Source of the DNA: an uncultured Lachnospiraceae bacterium
GTDB lineage: Bacteria > Bacillota > Clostridia > Lachnospirales > Lachnospiraceae
Direction of reading: 5' to 3'
NCBI GenBank assembly: GCA_910585825.1
Contig: CAJUEY010000012.1
Location: 1-64,000, forward strand
Length of the DNA stretch: 64,000 nt
In this document: positions 52,473 to 61,476 of the stretch, piece by piece
Layout: each line of letters opens with the position of its first letter
How positions within the stretch are numbered: position 1 is the stretch's first letter
Program-made: the position numbers and the translations under genes
The notes under the pieces: model-generated
Told to the model about the DNA's origin: nothing
Seen by the model: only the letters and a program-made list of their open reading frames with translations
Database searches by the model: none

Positions 52473-53222
52473 ATGAAAAGCTCAAAGATAAAAATGACGG
52501 CATTGGCATTAGCGGCGGCCTTTGCCTTTACCGGATGCGGTGAGGCGCTTTATGAGTTGACGCCGGAAGAAGAAAGCGCAGTTGTCAGCTATGCATCTCA
52601 TGTCGTAGCCAAGTTTAATAGATATCAAAGAGACGGCGAAGTCTTTGTGAGACAGGAAATTTTAGACGGAGAAGACGAAGAAGAGCAGGATTCTCCCGTC
52701 AGTCCGCAGGAGACTGCAGCGGATACGGAAGAAACAGAACAGAGCCCACAGTCCGGGGAAGAGAATACAGAGCAGAACGGCCAGGGTGCAGAGGATTCGG
52801 GAAATATGCAGAATGCCGTGTCGATCCAAGAGGCGCTGGGTTTAGGAACAATTACAGCGGAATACGGCGGCAGCAGTCTGTGTGCTACATATGATCAGTC
52901 AGACAGTTATGTGGTCGATGCCGAGGCGGGGAAACAGCTGTTGGTGTTAAAAGTAAAACTGACAAATGAAACAGGAGCAGCTGCAGATCTGGATGTCCTG
53001 CAGAAGAAGCCTTCTTTTGACGCTGTTGTAAACGGAGAAAAGACCGTGAAAGCGCAGATGACGATTCTTCCTAATGATCTCGCCACTTATCAGGGAAGCG
53101 TTTCACCGGGAGAGTCGGTAGATACTGTAATTATCTTTCAGATTCCGGAAGAAATTCAGTCAGTCTCTGATTTAGAGCTGGGAATTACAATAGACGGCAG
53201 CCGGTATACGGCAATTTTATAA
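52473..53222 (+). CDS. Lipoprotein with DUF4352-like C-terminal domain
   Basis: 249 residues. The lipobox FTGC follows a short hydrophobic stretch. An acidic Gln/Glu-rich linker (about 65-115) leads to a beta-sandwich domain (about 130-249, LLVLKVKLTNETGAAADLDV and TYQGSVSPGESVDTVIIFQI), like the DUF4352/DUF5067 immunoglobulin-type extracellular domains. Probably co-transcribed with the kinase (71 base gap). Function unknown. Confidence 0.75.
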   Translation: MKSSKIKMTALALAAAFAFTGCGEALYELTPEEESAVVSYASHVVAKFNRYQRDGEVFVRQEILDGEDEEEQDSPVSPQETAADTEETEQSPQSGEENTEQNGQGAEDSGNMQNAVSIQEALGLGTITAEYGGSSLCATYDQSDSYVVDAEAGKQLLVLKVKLTNETGAAADLDVLQKKPSFDAVVNGEKTVKAQMTILPNDLATYQGSVSPGESVDTVIIFQIPEEIQSVSDLELGITIDGSRYTAIL

Positions 53223-53230
53223 AAAAATAA

Positions 53231-53259
53231 TATACATTACCAAAATTTATTGTTATAAT
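53231..53259 (+). promoter_or_regulatory. Possible promoter of cheV
   Basis: TATACA at 53231-53236, 17 bp, TATAAT at 53254-53259. Confidence 0.4.
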
Positions 53260-53333
53260 AAAAAGCATAGCAAACAATTACCTGCTGGAGCGAACAGGCA
53301 GCAGAGAATACATGTAGCCGGGAGGAAGGATTT

Positions 53334-54245
53334 ATGGATACAAATATATTATTGGAAAGCGGAACAAATGAACTGGAAATACTGGAATTTACGCTGGGGC
53401 AGCATCGATATGGGATTAACGTGGCAAAGATTCGCGAGATATTATCATATCAGCCTGTTACGCCGATACCTCACGCGAATGAATGTGTAGAGGGGATTTT
53501 CATGCCGAGGGATGTGATGATTACCGTGATTAATCTGAAACGCTGCATTGGTGTTCCGGAGGATGATAAAGAGGGATTATTCATTATTACCAATTTCAAT
53601 AAATTAAACATTGCGTTTCATGTTGATGAAGTGATCGGTATCCACAGAGTTTCCTGGGAAGATATTATCAAACCGGATTCCACCATTAATTCCGATGATG
53701 GAGGCGTATCTACAGGCGTTGTGAAGTTAGACAACAATCTGGTTGTTATTTTGGATTTTGAGCGGATTGTAACAGATATCAGTCCGGAGACAGGACTTAA
53801 GATTTCAGATCTGGATGACTACAACTCAAGAGACAGAAGCGATTGTCCGGTTATGATTGCAGAAGACTCTCCGCTGCTTAGCAGACTGATCACAGACTGC
53901 CTGAAGAAAGCCGGTTATACCAAACAAATTGTTACATCGAACGGACAAGAGGCATGGGAGAGGATTTGCGAATACAGAAGAAGAGGAACTCTCGATAATA
54001 TGGTGCGTTGTATCATTACTGATATTGAGATGCCGCTTATGGATGGACACCGTCTGACAAAGCTGGTAAAGAGCAATGATGAGATCAGGCATATACCGTT
54101 GATCATCTTTTCATCACTGGTAAATGATGAGATGCGTCGAAAGGGAGAACAGCTTGGAGCAGATGCGCAGCTGACCAAGCCGGAGATCGGTAAGCTGGTA
54201 GAAACCATCGACAGATTAATTGAGGAATCTCGCACTGGGGCATAA
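53334..54245 (+). CDS. cheV: Chemotaxis coupling protein CheV
   Basis: 303 residues: a CheW-like domain (about 10-165; QHRYGINVAKIREIL, GIFMPRDVMITVINLKR) that links receptors to CheA, and a receiver domain (about 175-300; MIAEDSPLLSRLI, phospho-acceptor in IITDIEMPLMDGHRL, Lys in LTKPEIGK). In this family phosphorylation adapts signalling. Its presence implies a working chemotaxis system, matching the soluble MCP at 1685-2635. Confidence 0.93.
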   Translation: MDTNILLESGTNELEILEFTLGQHRYGINVAKIREILSYQPVTPIPHANECVEGIFMPRDVMITVINLKRCIGVPEDDKEGLFIITNFNKLNIAFHVDEVIGIHRVSWEDIIKPDSTINSDDGGVSTGVVKLDNNLVVILDFERIVTDISPETGLKISDLDDYNSRDRSDCPVMIAEDSPLLSRLITDCLKKAGYTKQIVTSNGQEAWERICEYRRRGTLDNMVRCIITDIEMPLMDGHRLTKLVKSNDEIRHIPLIIFSSLVNDEMRRKGEQLGADAQLTKPEIGKLVETIDRLIEESRTGA

Positions 54246-54255
54246 CAGCAATTGA

Positions 54256-54280
54256 GGGATGTGACAGATGATCACATCCC
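54256..54280 (+). terminator. Hairpin after cheV
   Basis: GGGATGTGA (54256-54264) pairs with TCACATCCC (54272-54280). Only TTCG follows, so it is a partial terminator or RNA stem before the next gene. Confidence 0.45.
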
Positions 54281-54311
54281 TTCGTAGGTTTAGATACAGG
54301 AGGTACTTACA

Positions 54312-55568
54312 GTGAATAAGACAGAGGAATATCTGGACGCCTTATTGAATAATGTTTCTCCCGAACGAAAAGCAGAAAGGGAGCGGAGCAGACGCAGAAC
54401 AAGTGAGGATTTTATCAAAGATTTTGAGAGTGAATTGGGAGAAGGAGATCTGGACGACGTTTTTTCAGATTTTGAAGATGATGCGGATGTTTCTTTGAAC
54501 GGGAATAAAACAGAAGACACTTTTTTTAATGACCTGGAAGGAATTGTCAATACAGCCAAAGAGGTTTCGACAGAATCAGAGCCGGCAGAACAAATGGAAG
54601 ATTCTCTGGAAATCAATACGTTAGAAGACGATTCCTGGACAGAATCTCAGGAACAAAAGGAAATTTCCCAGGAGGAGCAGGAGCTGGAAGATATTCTTTC
54701 GGAGATCCCTTCTGAAGAAGATATTTTAAATTTGTCTCAGGACAGCGACGTGATACAGGAAGACGAAGATATTTCCTCAGAGGAAGATGCATCCAAAGAG
54801 AAAAAGGGAAAGAACTCTGGTCAGAAGAAAAAAGGCTTATTTGCCAAACTTTCAGAGGCTTTATTTGGAAAAGATGATGAAAATGATTCGGAGGAAGGCA
54901 AAGAAAAGTCCAAAAAGAAGAAATCTGATTCCCCTAAGAAAGAAAAGAAGAAAAAAGAAAAGAAACCCAAAAAGGCTAAGGAGAAGAAACCCAAACAGCC
55001 GAAAAAACCAAAAGAAAAGAAACCAAAGAAACCAAAAGAAGTGGATTTATCACCGCCTCTGCCAAAGATTCCCGTGGTGCTTATCTTTGTGATGAGTTTT
55101 TCTGTTATGGTGTTTGTCGTACTTTCTTCCAATCTTCTGGGGTATTCTACCAGTATGACAGATGCAAAAGCAGCTTATTACAGTTATGATTATGTAGGCG
55201 CTTATGAAAAACTCGCGGGACTGACTGCAAAAGAGCAGGATGCAGAATTTGTGGAGCAGGTGCGCCTGTTGGCTCTGATACAGGAGAAACTGGTCAACGG
55301 CGACGGACTGTACCGGGCAGGACAATATACCATGGCGTTGGATTCTTACATATGTGCGTTGGGAAGGTATGATGTGAATTACAGTCAGGCTTCTGAATAT
55401 CAGATTGCAAAAGAATACGAAGATTTGGAGAAACAGATAGTGATACAGCTGCAGGAGACCTTTGACGTAACTGCAGATTCGGCAAGAGAAATCTATGGAC
55501 TGAGGGACCGTACCGAATATACATGCAGAGTTTATGAACTTGTCAAGAACGCGGGTTATATGGAATAA
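54312..55568 (+). CDS. Membrane protein with Lys/Pro-rich segment
   Basis: 418 residues from GTG 54312, after ACAGGAGG. The N-terminal 190 residues are very acidic and probably disordered. Then comes a Lys/Pro-rich tract (about 197-246, repeated KKPK units) next to one membrane segment (about 252-276). The outer 140 residues are helical and TPR-like (AYYSYDYVGAYEKLAGLTAK, GLYRAGQYTMALDSYICALG). No family recognised. Position after cheV and before hisH gives no clear role. Confidence 0.72.
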   Translation: MNKTEEYLDALLNNVSPERKAERERSRRRTSEDFIKDFESELGEGDLDDVFSDFEDDADVSLNGNKTEDTFFNDLEGIVNTAKEVSTESEPAEQMEDSLEINTLEDDSWTESQEQKEISQEEQELEDILSEIPSEEDILNLSQDSDVIQEDEDISSEEDASKEKKGKNSGQKKKGLFAKLSEALFGKDDENDSEEGKEKSKKKKSDSPKKEKKKKEKKPKKAKEKKPKQPKKPKEKKPKKPKEVDLSPPLPKIPVVLIFVMSFSVMVFVVLSSNLLGYSTSMTDAKAAYYSYDYVGAYEKLAGLTAKEQDAEFVEQVRLLALIQEKLVNGDGLYRAGQYTMALDSYICALGRYDVNYSQASEYQIAKEYEDLEKQIVIQLQETFDVTADSAREIYGLRDRTEYTCRVYELVKNAGYME

Positions 55569-55579
55569 GGTAGAAATAT

Positions 55580-56200
55580 ATGATTGCAATTTTAGACTAC
55601 GATGCCGGGAATTTAAAAAGTGTGGAGAAGGCTTTGGCCTATTTGGGAGAAGATAGTAAGATTACAAGAAATATACATGAAGTGGAAAAGGCAGATAAAC
55701 TGATTCTTCCGGGAGTAGGTTCTTTTGGTGCAGCCATGGAGCAGCTTAAGAAATATGAAATTGACAAAATGCTGCAGGAGGCAGCAGAGGCGGGCAGGCC
55801 AATACTGGGAATCTGTCTGGGTCTGCAGCTTTTGTTTGACGACAGCGAAGAATGTCCGGGAGTAGAAGGGCTGCATTTGCTAAAGGGAAGGATTTTGCGG
55901 ATTCCGGATACTAAAGGATTGAAAATTCCGCATATCGGCTGGAATTCCCTTAAACTGCAGAACAACGGCAGACTGTTTGAAGGAATAGAGGAAGAGCCTT
56001 ATGTTTATTTTGTGCATTCCTACTATTTGAAGGCAGAAGAGGAACAGATCGTGAAAGCCTCTGCCGAATACGGTACACATATTCATGCGTCTATAGAGAG
56101 GGGCAATCTATTTGCCTGTCAGTTTCATCCGGAAAAGAGCAGCAAGACGGGACTTAAGATACTATCTAATTTTGCGAAAATTCAGGGAGGGAATGGCTGA
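55580..56200 (+). CDS. hisH: Imidazole glycerol phosphate synthase, glutaminase subunit
   Basis: 206 residues. Supplies ammonia from glutamine to HisF. The triad is Cys in GICLGLQLLF with His and Glu in QFHPEKSS. Start MIAILDYDAGN. Its TGA shares one base with the hisF ATG. The rest of the his operon is not here. Confidence 0.95.
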   Translation: MIAILDYDAGNLKSVEKALAYLGEDSKITRNIHEVEKADKLILPGVGSFGAAMEQLKKYEIDKMLQEAAEAGRPILGICLGLQLLFDDSEECPGVEGLHLLKGRILRIPDTKGLKIPHIGWNSLKLQNNGRLFEGIEEEPYVYFVHSYYLKAEEEQIVKASAEYGTHIHASIERGNLFACQFHPEKSSKTGLKILSNFAKIQGGNG

Positions 56201-56961
56201 TGTTTACCAAGAGAATCATTCCGTGTCTGGATGTCAATAACGGAAGAGTTGTAAAAGGCGTCAATTTTGTAAATTTAAAAGATGCCGGCGATCCCATTGA
56301 GATTGCGGCAGCTTATGATAAAGCGGGAGCGGATGAAGTGGTATTTCTGGATATCACAGCGTCTTCCGACAACCGGAAAACAGTAGTAGATATGGTGCGC
56401 CAGGTGGCGGAGCGGGTATTTATTCCCTTTACGGTTGGCGGCGGAATTCGCAGCATTGAGGATTTTAAAGCGCTGCTTAGGGAAGGCGCAGATAAGATAT
56501 CCATTAATTCTTCTGCAATCGACCGGCCGCAGCTGATTTCTGAGGCAGCCGATAAATTTGGGAGCCAATGCGTAGTAGTGGCTATCGATGCAAGACGCAG
56601 AGCAGACGGAAAAGGCTTTCACATATACAAAAACGGCGGCAGAATTGATATGGGAATTGATGCAGTGGAATGGGCCATGAAAGCAGACCGGTTAGGCGCA
56701 GGAGAAATTCTTTTGACCAGCATGGACTGTGATGGAACAAAAGCGGGCTATGACATTGAGCTGACGAAGACAATTGCAGAAAATGTATCCATTCCTGTGA
56801 TCGCCTCCGGCGGTGCAGGCACGAAGGAGCACTTTTACGAGGCGCTGACAGAAGGCGGAGCAGATGCGGCGCTGGCGGCATCCCTGTTCCACTATAAAGA
56901 GCTTGAGATTATGGATTTAAAGGGATATCTTGCGGATCGAGGCATATCTGTCAGAAGGTAG
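56200..56961 (+). CDS. hisF: Imidazole glycerol phosphate synthase, cyclase subunit
   Basis: 253-residue (beta/alpha)8 barrel: ends PRFAR to imidazole glycerol phosphate plus AICAR. Catalytic Asp in IPCLDVNNGRVVKGVNF and Asp in LTSMDCDGTK are present, as are phosphate loops GGGIRS and ASGGAG. Directly coupled to hisH. Confidence 0.96.
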   Translation: MFTKRIIPCLDVNNGRVVKGVNFVNLKDAGDPIEIAAAYDKAGADEVVFLDITASSDNRKTVVDMVRQVAERVFIPFTVGGGIRSIEDFKALLREGADKISINSSAIDRPQLISEAADKFGSQCVVVAIDARRRADGKGFHIYKNGGRIDMGIDAVEWAMKADRLGAGEILLTSMDCDGTKAGYDIELTKTIAENVSIPVIASGGAGTKEHFYEALTEGGADAALAASLFHYKELEIMDLKGYLADRGISVRR

Positions 56962-56991
56962 AGGATATACCAATCGAAAGGAACAAAAGAT

Positions 56992-57675
56992 ATGGGAATG
57001 ATTACAAATGACTGGCTGGATGCAGTTTCAGATGAGTTTAAGAAACCTTATTATAAATCGTTATATACTTTTGTAAGAGAAGAATATAGAAAGGCTGTTG
57101 TATATCCACCGGCAGACGACATTTTCAATGCGTTTCATTTTACTCCTTTGAGCAAGGTCAAAGTGCTGCTGCTGGGGCAGGACCCCTACCATAATGTGAA
57201 TCAGGCTCACGGACTGAGTTTTTCTGTTCTGCCCAGTCAGAAAGACATACCGCCGTCGCTGCAGAATATTTATCAGGAACTGCATGATGATATGGGATGT
57301 TATATTCCTAATCATGGATATCTGAAAAAATGGGCGGATCAGGGCGTATTGCTTTTAAATACCGTTTTGACTGTGCGAGCCCATCAGGCCAATTCGCATC
57401 AGGGAAAAGGCTGGGAATTGTTTACAGATGCGGTGATTCAGGCGGTCAATGCACAGGAGAGGCCGATTGTCTACCTGCTGTGGGGAAGACCGGCTCAGAA
57501 CAAGGCGTCTATGCTGACGAATCCGAAACATCTGATTTTAAAAGCGCCCCATCCAAGTCCGCTGTCGGCATACAGAGGATTCTTTGGCTGCAGACACTTT
57601 AGCCAGGCAAATGCATTTTTGCAGGAAAACGGGATAGATCCCATTGACTGGCAGATTGAAAATATGGACGGATAA
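56992..57675 (+). CDS. ung: Uracil-DNA glycosylase, family 1
   Basis: 227 residues. Removes uracil from DNA. Water-activating loop GQDPYHN, the beta-zipper region NTVLTVR and the leucine loop HPSPLSAYRGFFGC are all present. ATG 56992 with AAAGGA upstream. It follows hisF by 30 bases and could be on the same transcript. Confidence 0.96.
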   Translation: MGMITNDWLDAVSDEFKKPYYKSLYTFVREEYRKAVVYPPADDIFNAFHFTPLSKVKVLLLGQDPYHNVNQAHGLSFSVLPSQKDIPPSLQNIYQELHDDMGCYIPNHGYLKKWADQGVLLLNTVLTVRAHQANSHQGKGWELFTDAVIQAVNAQERPIVYLLWGRPAQNKASMLTNPKHLILKAPHPSPLSAYRGFFGCRHFSQANAFLQENGIDPIDWQIENMDG

Positions 57676-57741
57676 TTACGAATAAATATAAATAGATCGG
57701 TATATAACTAAAGAAATAGTTGAAAAAGAAGGTTTTTCGGA

Positions 57742-58626
57742 ATGTATTACAGAATCTGTAGCAGGGGATTGATTGAGACAGACCGAAAGGATTGGGAGGA
57801 AAATGTCGGCGGAATCGGTATTTTTGATGAAGACGAGTGGAATCAGGAGTTAGATCTGCAGAAGGCATTTTTCATTGACAGAAAAGAAGAGCATGTTTTT
57901 TTCTGCAGGCTGAAACTGTCTGCATCTTATCTTTTTGGCGTCTTTCATATTCCGATCAAAAAAAAAGAAAAACGGAATTTTCATTTTGCCGTTTATATAT
58001 TAAAGGACAGACTGATCTTTGTAGAAGAGGAGAATTTTGTAAAAGATCTGATTCGCAGGATACAAGGCAGAATCGGAGAGGCATCTTATACAATAGATCA
58101 GTTTTTAGATGATTTTTTTATGGCAGTTGTGGAAGAAGATATTTTGTATCTGGCTGTTTTGGAACGGGAAATTGCACATATGGAAGAGAAAGTGTTACAG
58201 GGCAATACCGATCATTTTCACTATCACATGCTGGATATTAAAAAAGAGATTTCCCGGCTGTATTGCTATTATTGTCAGATGACGGATGTGGCGGAGATTT
58301 TTGTCAAGAAACGAGACACCTGTCATGATTTTTCAGAGAGAGTCGGCAGGTTAAAGCAGGAGACACAATCTCTTCGGGAATATGCCATGCAGGTACAGGA
58401 TGTGTATCAGTCAGAGATTTCCATTCATCAGAATAATATTATGAAGCTTTTGACGGTTGTCACAACAGTTTTTCTTCCATTGACATTAATTGCAGGATGG
58501 TATGGGATGAATTTTTATAATATGCCGGAACTTAGCTGGGAATATGGGTATCTGACGGTTTCCGTGATCAGTGTTCTCATTATTATCTTAAGTCTTTGGT
58601 ACTTTAAAAAGAAGAAATTTTTATAA
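57742..58626 (+). CDS. CorA-family magnesium transporter
   Basis: 294 residues: large soluble N-terminal domain and two C-terminal membrane segments, with the pore motif YGMNF between them (AGWYGMNFYNMPE). The GMN signature is intact. Likely Mg2+ or Co2+ uptake as a pentamer. A weak ribosome binding site precedes ATG 57742. Confidence 0.9.
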   Translation: MYYRICSRGLIETDRKDWEENVGGIGIFDEDEWNQELDLQKAFFIDRKEEHVFFCRLKLSASYLFGVFHIPIKKKEKRNFHFAVYILKDRLIFVEEENFVKDLIRRIQGRIGEASYTIDQFLDDFFMAVVEEDILYLAVLEREIAHMEEKVLQGNTDHFHYHMLDIKKEISRLYCYYCQMTDVAEIFVKKRDTCHDFSERVGRLKQETQSLREYAMQVQDVYQSEISIHQNNIMKLLTVVTTVFLPLTLIAGWYGMNFYNMPELSWEYGYLTVSVISVLIIILSLWYFKKKKFL

Positions 58627-58652
58627 ATCAGATAGAAAATGAGGCTTTTATT

Positions 58653-59987
58653 TTGGATAGAAAAAAAGAAAAGCGTAAATATAAAGAGGCATTGAAAAAA
58701 GAACATCGTTATGGCACGAATGCGGAGATTGGCTGGGATAAGCTGGATAATACGGCGCATTTGTTTCCGGTGATTGCGGGAGAAGATATGAGCAATGTGT
58801 ACCGCATTTTTGTCAGCCTGAATGAAAATATCGACAGAGAGCTATTACAACAGGCGTTGGACATGGTGCTTCCCAAATTTGACGGATTTAATGTGCGGTT
58901 AAGACAGGGGGTCTTTTGGTATTATTTTGAAGAAAACGGCAAACCTGCGCCAATGGTGCGTGTAGAGAACACTTACCCCTGCCGTTATATTGCGGCGAAT
59001 CGGAATCGCAGCTATCTGTTTCGTGTTTCCTGTTACCGGAACAGGATCAATCTGGAAGTATTTCATGTATTGACGGACGGGATGGGTGGAATTAATTTTT
59101 TAAAAGAACTGACCTACCAGTATCTGCGTCTGGCGCATCCGAAACTGGGTGAGCAGATAGGAGATCATCTTTCGGTAGATACTTCTTTAAACAGAGAAGA
59201 CAGTTTTTTAAAAAATTACAGAAAAAGCCATACAAAGGGATATCAAACACAGAGAGCATATTTATTAAAGGGTGAAAAATTAAGAACCGGTGAGTTTGGA
59301 GTCATTCATGGGATTATGAATGTCGCCGAGTTAAAAGAAACGGCGCATCATTATGGGGCAAGCATCAATGAATATCTGGTATCGGCATATATTTACAGTA
59401 TTTATACGGAATGTCTGCACAAAGCAGAGGGAAAAGAACCGATCCGTGTTGCAGTGCCGGTGAATCTGAGGCCGTTTTTTCATTCAGTTACTACAAAAAA
59501 CTTTTTTGTCATGGTATCTGCGGAATTCCTTCCCGTAAAAGAAGACTACACATTTTCGGAAGTATTGGAAATCGTTCGGGAGAGTCTGCGGTCCCAGATT
59601 AATAAAGAACATTTGGAAGAGCTTTTTTCCTATAATGTGTCCAATCAAAAGAATTTCATTGCAAGAGCAGTTCCTTTGTTTTTAAAAAATATAGCAATTC
59701 GTTATGTATATACGAAATCTGCCCTGGCCAATACCACCACAGTAACCAATATCGGAAATATCAGTGTGGATCAGGCATATGAACCTTATGTACAGATGTT
59801 TGGAGCATTTCTGGCTATGTCGAAAGGGCAGCCTTTAAAAGGAACGATTTGTTCTTATCAGGATAAATTGATGTTTACTTTTAGTTCCATTCTTGCAGAT
59901 ACTTCTGTGCAGAGAGGATTTTTTCGGAGGCTGGCGGAAGACGGTCTGCATGTTGCGATAGAAAGCAATGGTGTATATTATGAATAA
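58653..59987 (+). CDS. Condensation/alcohol-acetyltransferase-like protein
   Basis: 444 residues from TTG 58653. The HxxxDG active site of the condensation-domain and alcohol-acetyltransferase superfamily is present (FHVLTDGMGGIN). The C-terminal lobe has VAVPVNLRPFF and TNIGNISVD, usual in this fold. No carrier-protein gene is near, so it may transfer an acyl group to a lipid or sugar. It overlaps the following GT39-like gene by 8 bases, which suggests one pathway, perhaps a lipid or surface glycan. Function not assigned. Confidence 0.8.
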   Translation: MDRKKEKRKYKEALKKEHRYGTNAEIGWDKLDNTAHLFPVIAGEDMSNVYRIFVSLNENIDRELLQQALDMVLPKFDGFNVRLRQGVFWYYFEENGKPAPMVRVENTYPCRYIAANRNRSYLFRVSCYRNRINLEVFHVLTDGMGGINFLKELTYQYLRLAHPKLGEQIGDHLSVDTSLNREDSFLKNYRKSHTKGYQTQRAYLLKGEKLRTGEFGVIHGIMNVAELKETAHHYGASINEYLVSAYIYSIYTECLHKAEGKEPIRVAVPVNLRPFFHSVTTKNFFVMVSAEFLPVKEDYTFSEVLEIVRESLRSQINKEHLEELFSYNVSNQKNFIARAVPLFLKNIAIRYVYTKSALANTTTVTNIGNISVDQAYEPYVQMFGAFLAMSKGQPLKGTICSYQDKLMFTFSSILADTSVQRGFFRRLAEDGLHVAIESNGVYYE

Positions 59988-61476
59988 TGCAGTAAAATGG
60001 ATCAAAAATTTCATATTCGGATTATTTGGAATTATTTTGGCTGGTTTGTTTCTGCTTTCTGCCTTTACCACCTGTACCATTAACAGCGATGAGGTCATTT
60101 TTTATCAGAAGGATATGATTTTTTTACATATTCTGGTTTTGGCTGCAGTCTGCATATTAGGAATTTTTCTGCGTCCCAAAATACGAATGCCCCACTGGTT
60201 GAACCATCTGTGGGTGATTTGGGGCATTTTGCTGTTTGGACTGGTATTTCTGACGCAGCTGTGGCCGAAGGGAGATTCCTATCTGCTTTGGAATATGGCA
60301 GAACATATTGCAGAGGGAAATTATCAGGATTTTCTGCCGGGCGGATATCTTTATAATCAGCCGCATCAGATACCGCTGGCTTATATTTTTGCAGCTTTAT
60401 ACCGGATATTTGGTGATTCTTATATCTTTGTGTGTCAGGCATTGAACTGCATTTTTATGATTGGAATCCTTCTTCTTTTGAATAAATTCTATCAGAGGCT
60501 TTCCGGGGAAATTTCAGGAAATGGATTTTGCCTGGTTTCTGTTTTCTTTGTTCCATTTTTTCTTTATGTGACTTTTGTATATGGTACGATTCCGGGACTT
60601 TTTCTCGCGCTGGCAGCATGTATGCAGCTGATGAAGTATTTAGAGACTGGAAAGTTTCAAAATGCCTTAGTCTGCATACTCTGTATTACGTCTGCAAAGC
60701 TGATCAAAAGTAATTATCTGATTTTTGTAATTGGATTTGCAGTGATTCTGCTGTATGATTTCATTCGGAAAGTGAATTTACGGCATCTTGCAGTGACAGC
60801 AGCTTTGATTGGCGCTGTTGTCGTATCTTCTCATGCTGTTACGTCATTTACGGAGCATTTGACAGGAATCAAGTCAGAAGGAGGAATTCCTGCGATTTTG
60901 TTTGTTACAATGGGGCTGCAGGAAGGGCCTTCGGCTCCCGGCTGGTGGAACGGATCTCATGACCGAATTTTTGTCAACAGTGAATTTGATCCCAAAGAGG
61001 CGGCAAAGCGGGGAGAGAAAAAGTTAAAAGAAAGATTGGAAATTATGAAAGGCGACCCTGCCTATACGGCAGATTTTATGATAAAGAAGATTTCTTCAGA
61101 ATGGAGTGAGCCTACGTATGAAAGTCTTTGGATACAGCAGAACCGTACCTCAAATACTCAGGTGCCGGGTATTATCTCCAGCCTTTTTTTTGCAGGAGGA
61201 AGATTGTCAGAGGCATATGTTTTTTTCTGTAATCTATTCCAGAGCTTTTTATATTTTTTCTCATTGTTGTTTGTGATCGGAAAGTGGAAAAAGGCGACGA
61301 TTCCTGACTTGCTGCTGCCGGTGATTTTTATTGGAGGATTTTTGTTCCATATATTATGGGAGGCAAAAGGACAGTATACGCTGCCCTATTGCGTTTGTCT
61401 TCTCCCAATGTGTGTCTGGGGATACGGATTTGCTGTTGCCTGGATAAGGGAACATAAAAAATTTGTTTTCAAGTAA
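59980..61476 (+). CDS. GT39-like multi-pass membrane glycosyltransferase
   Basis: 498 residues from ATG 59980 (MNNAVKWIKN); an in-frame ATG at 59968 lacks a better ribosome binding site. About 11 membrane segments. The first outer loop holds PKGDSYLLWNMAEHIAEGNY, like the acidic motif of PMT/ArnT-type polyprenyl-phosphate-sugar transferases. A longer outer loop lies around 280-390. Probably attaches a sugar from a lipid carrier; acceptor unknown. It ends base-to-base with thiC on the other strand. Confidence 0.78.
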   Translation: MNNAVKWIKNFIFGLFGIILAGLFLLSAFTTCTINSDEVIFYQKDMIFLHILVLAAVCILGIFLRPKIRMPHWLNHLWVIWGILLFGLVFLTQLWPKGDSYLLWNMAEHIAEGNYQDFLPGGYLYNQPHQIPLAYIFAALYRIFGDSYIFVCQALNCIFMIGILLLLNKFYQRLSGEISGNGFCLVSVFFVPFFLYVTFVYGTIPGLFLALAACMQLMKYLETGKFQNALVCILCITSAKLIKSNYLIFVIGFAVILLYDFIRKVNLRHLAVTAALIGAVVVSSHAVTSFTEHLTGIKSEGGIPAILFVTMGLQEGPSAPGWWNGSHDRIFVNSEFDPKEAAKRGEKKLKERLEIMKGDPAYTADFMIKKISSEWSEPTYESLWIQQNRTSNTQVPGIISSLFFAGGRLSEAYVFFCNLFQSFLYFFSLLFVIGKWKKATIPDLLLPVIFIGGFLFHILWEAKGQYTLPYCVCLLPMCVWGYGFAVAWIREHKKFVFK

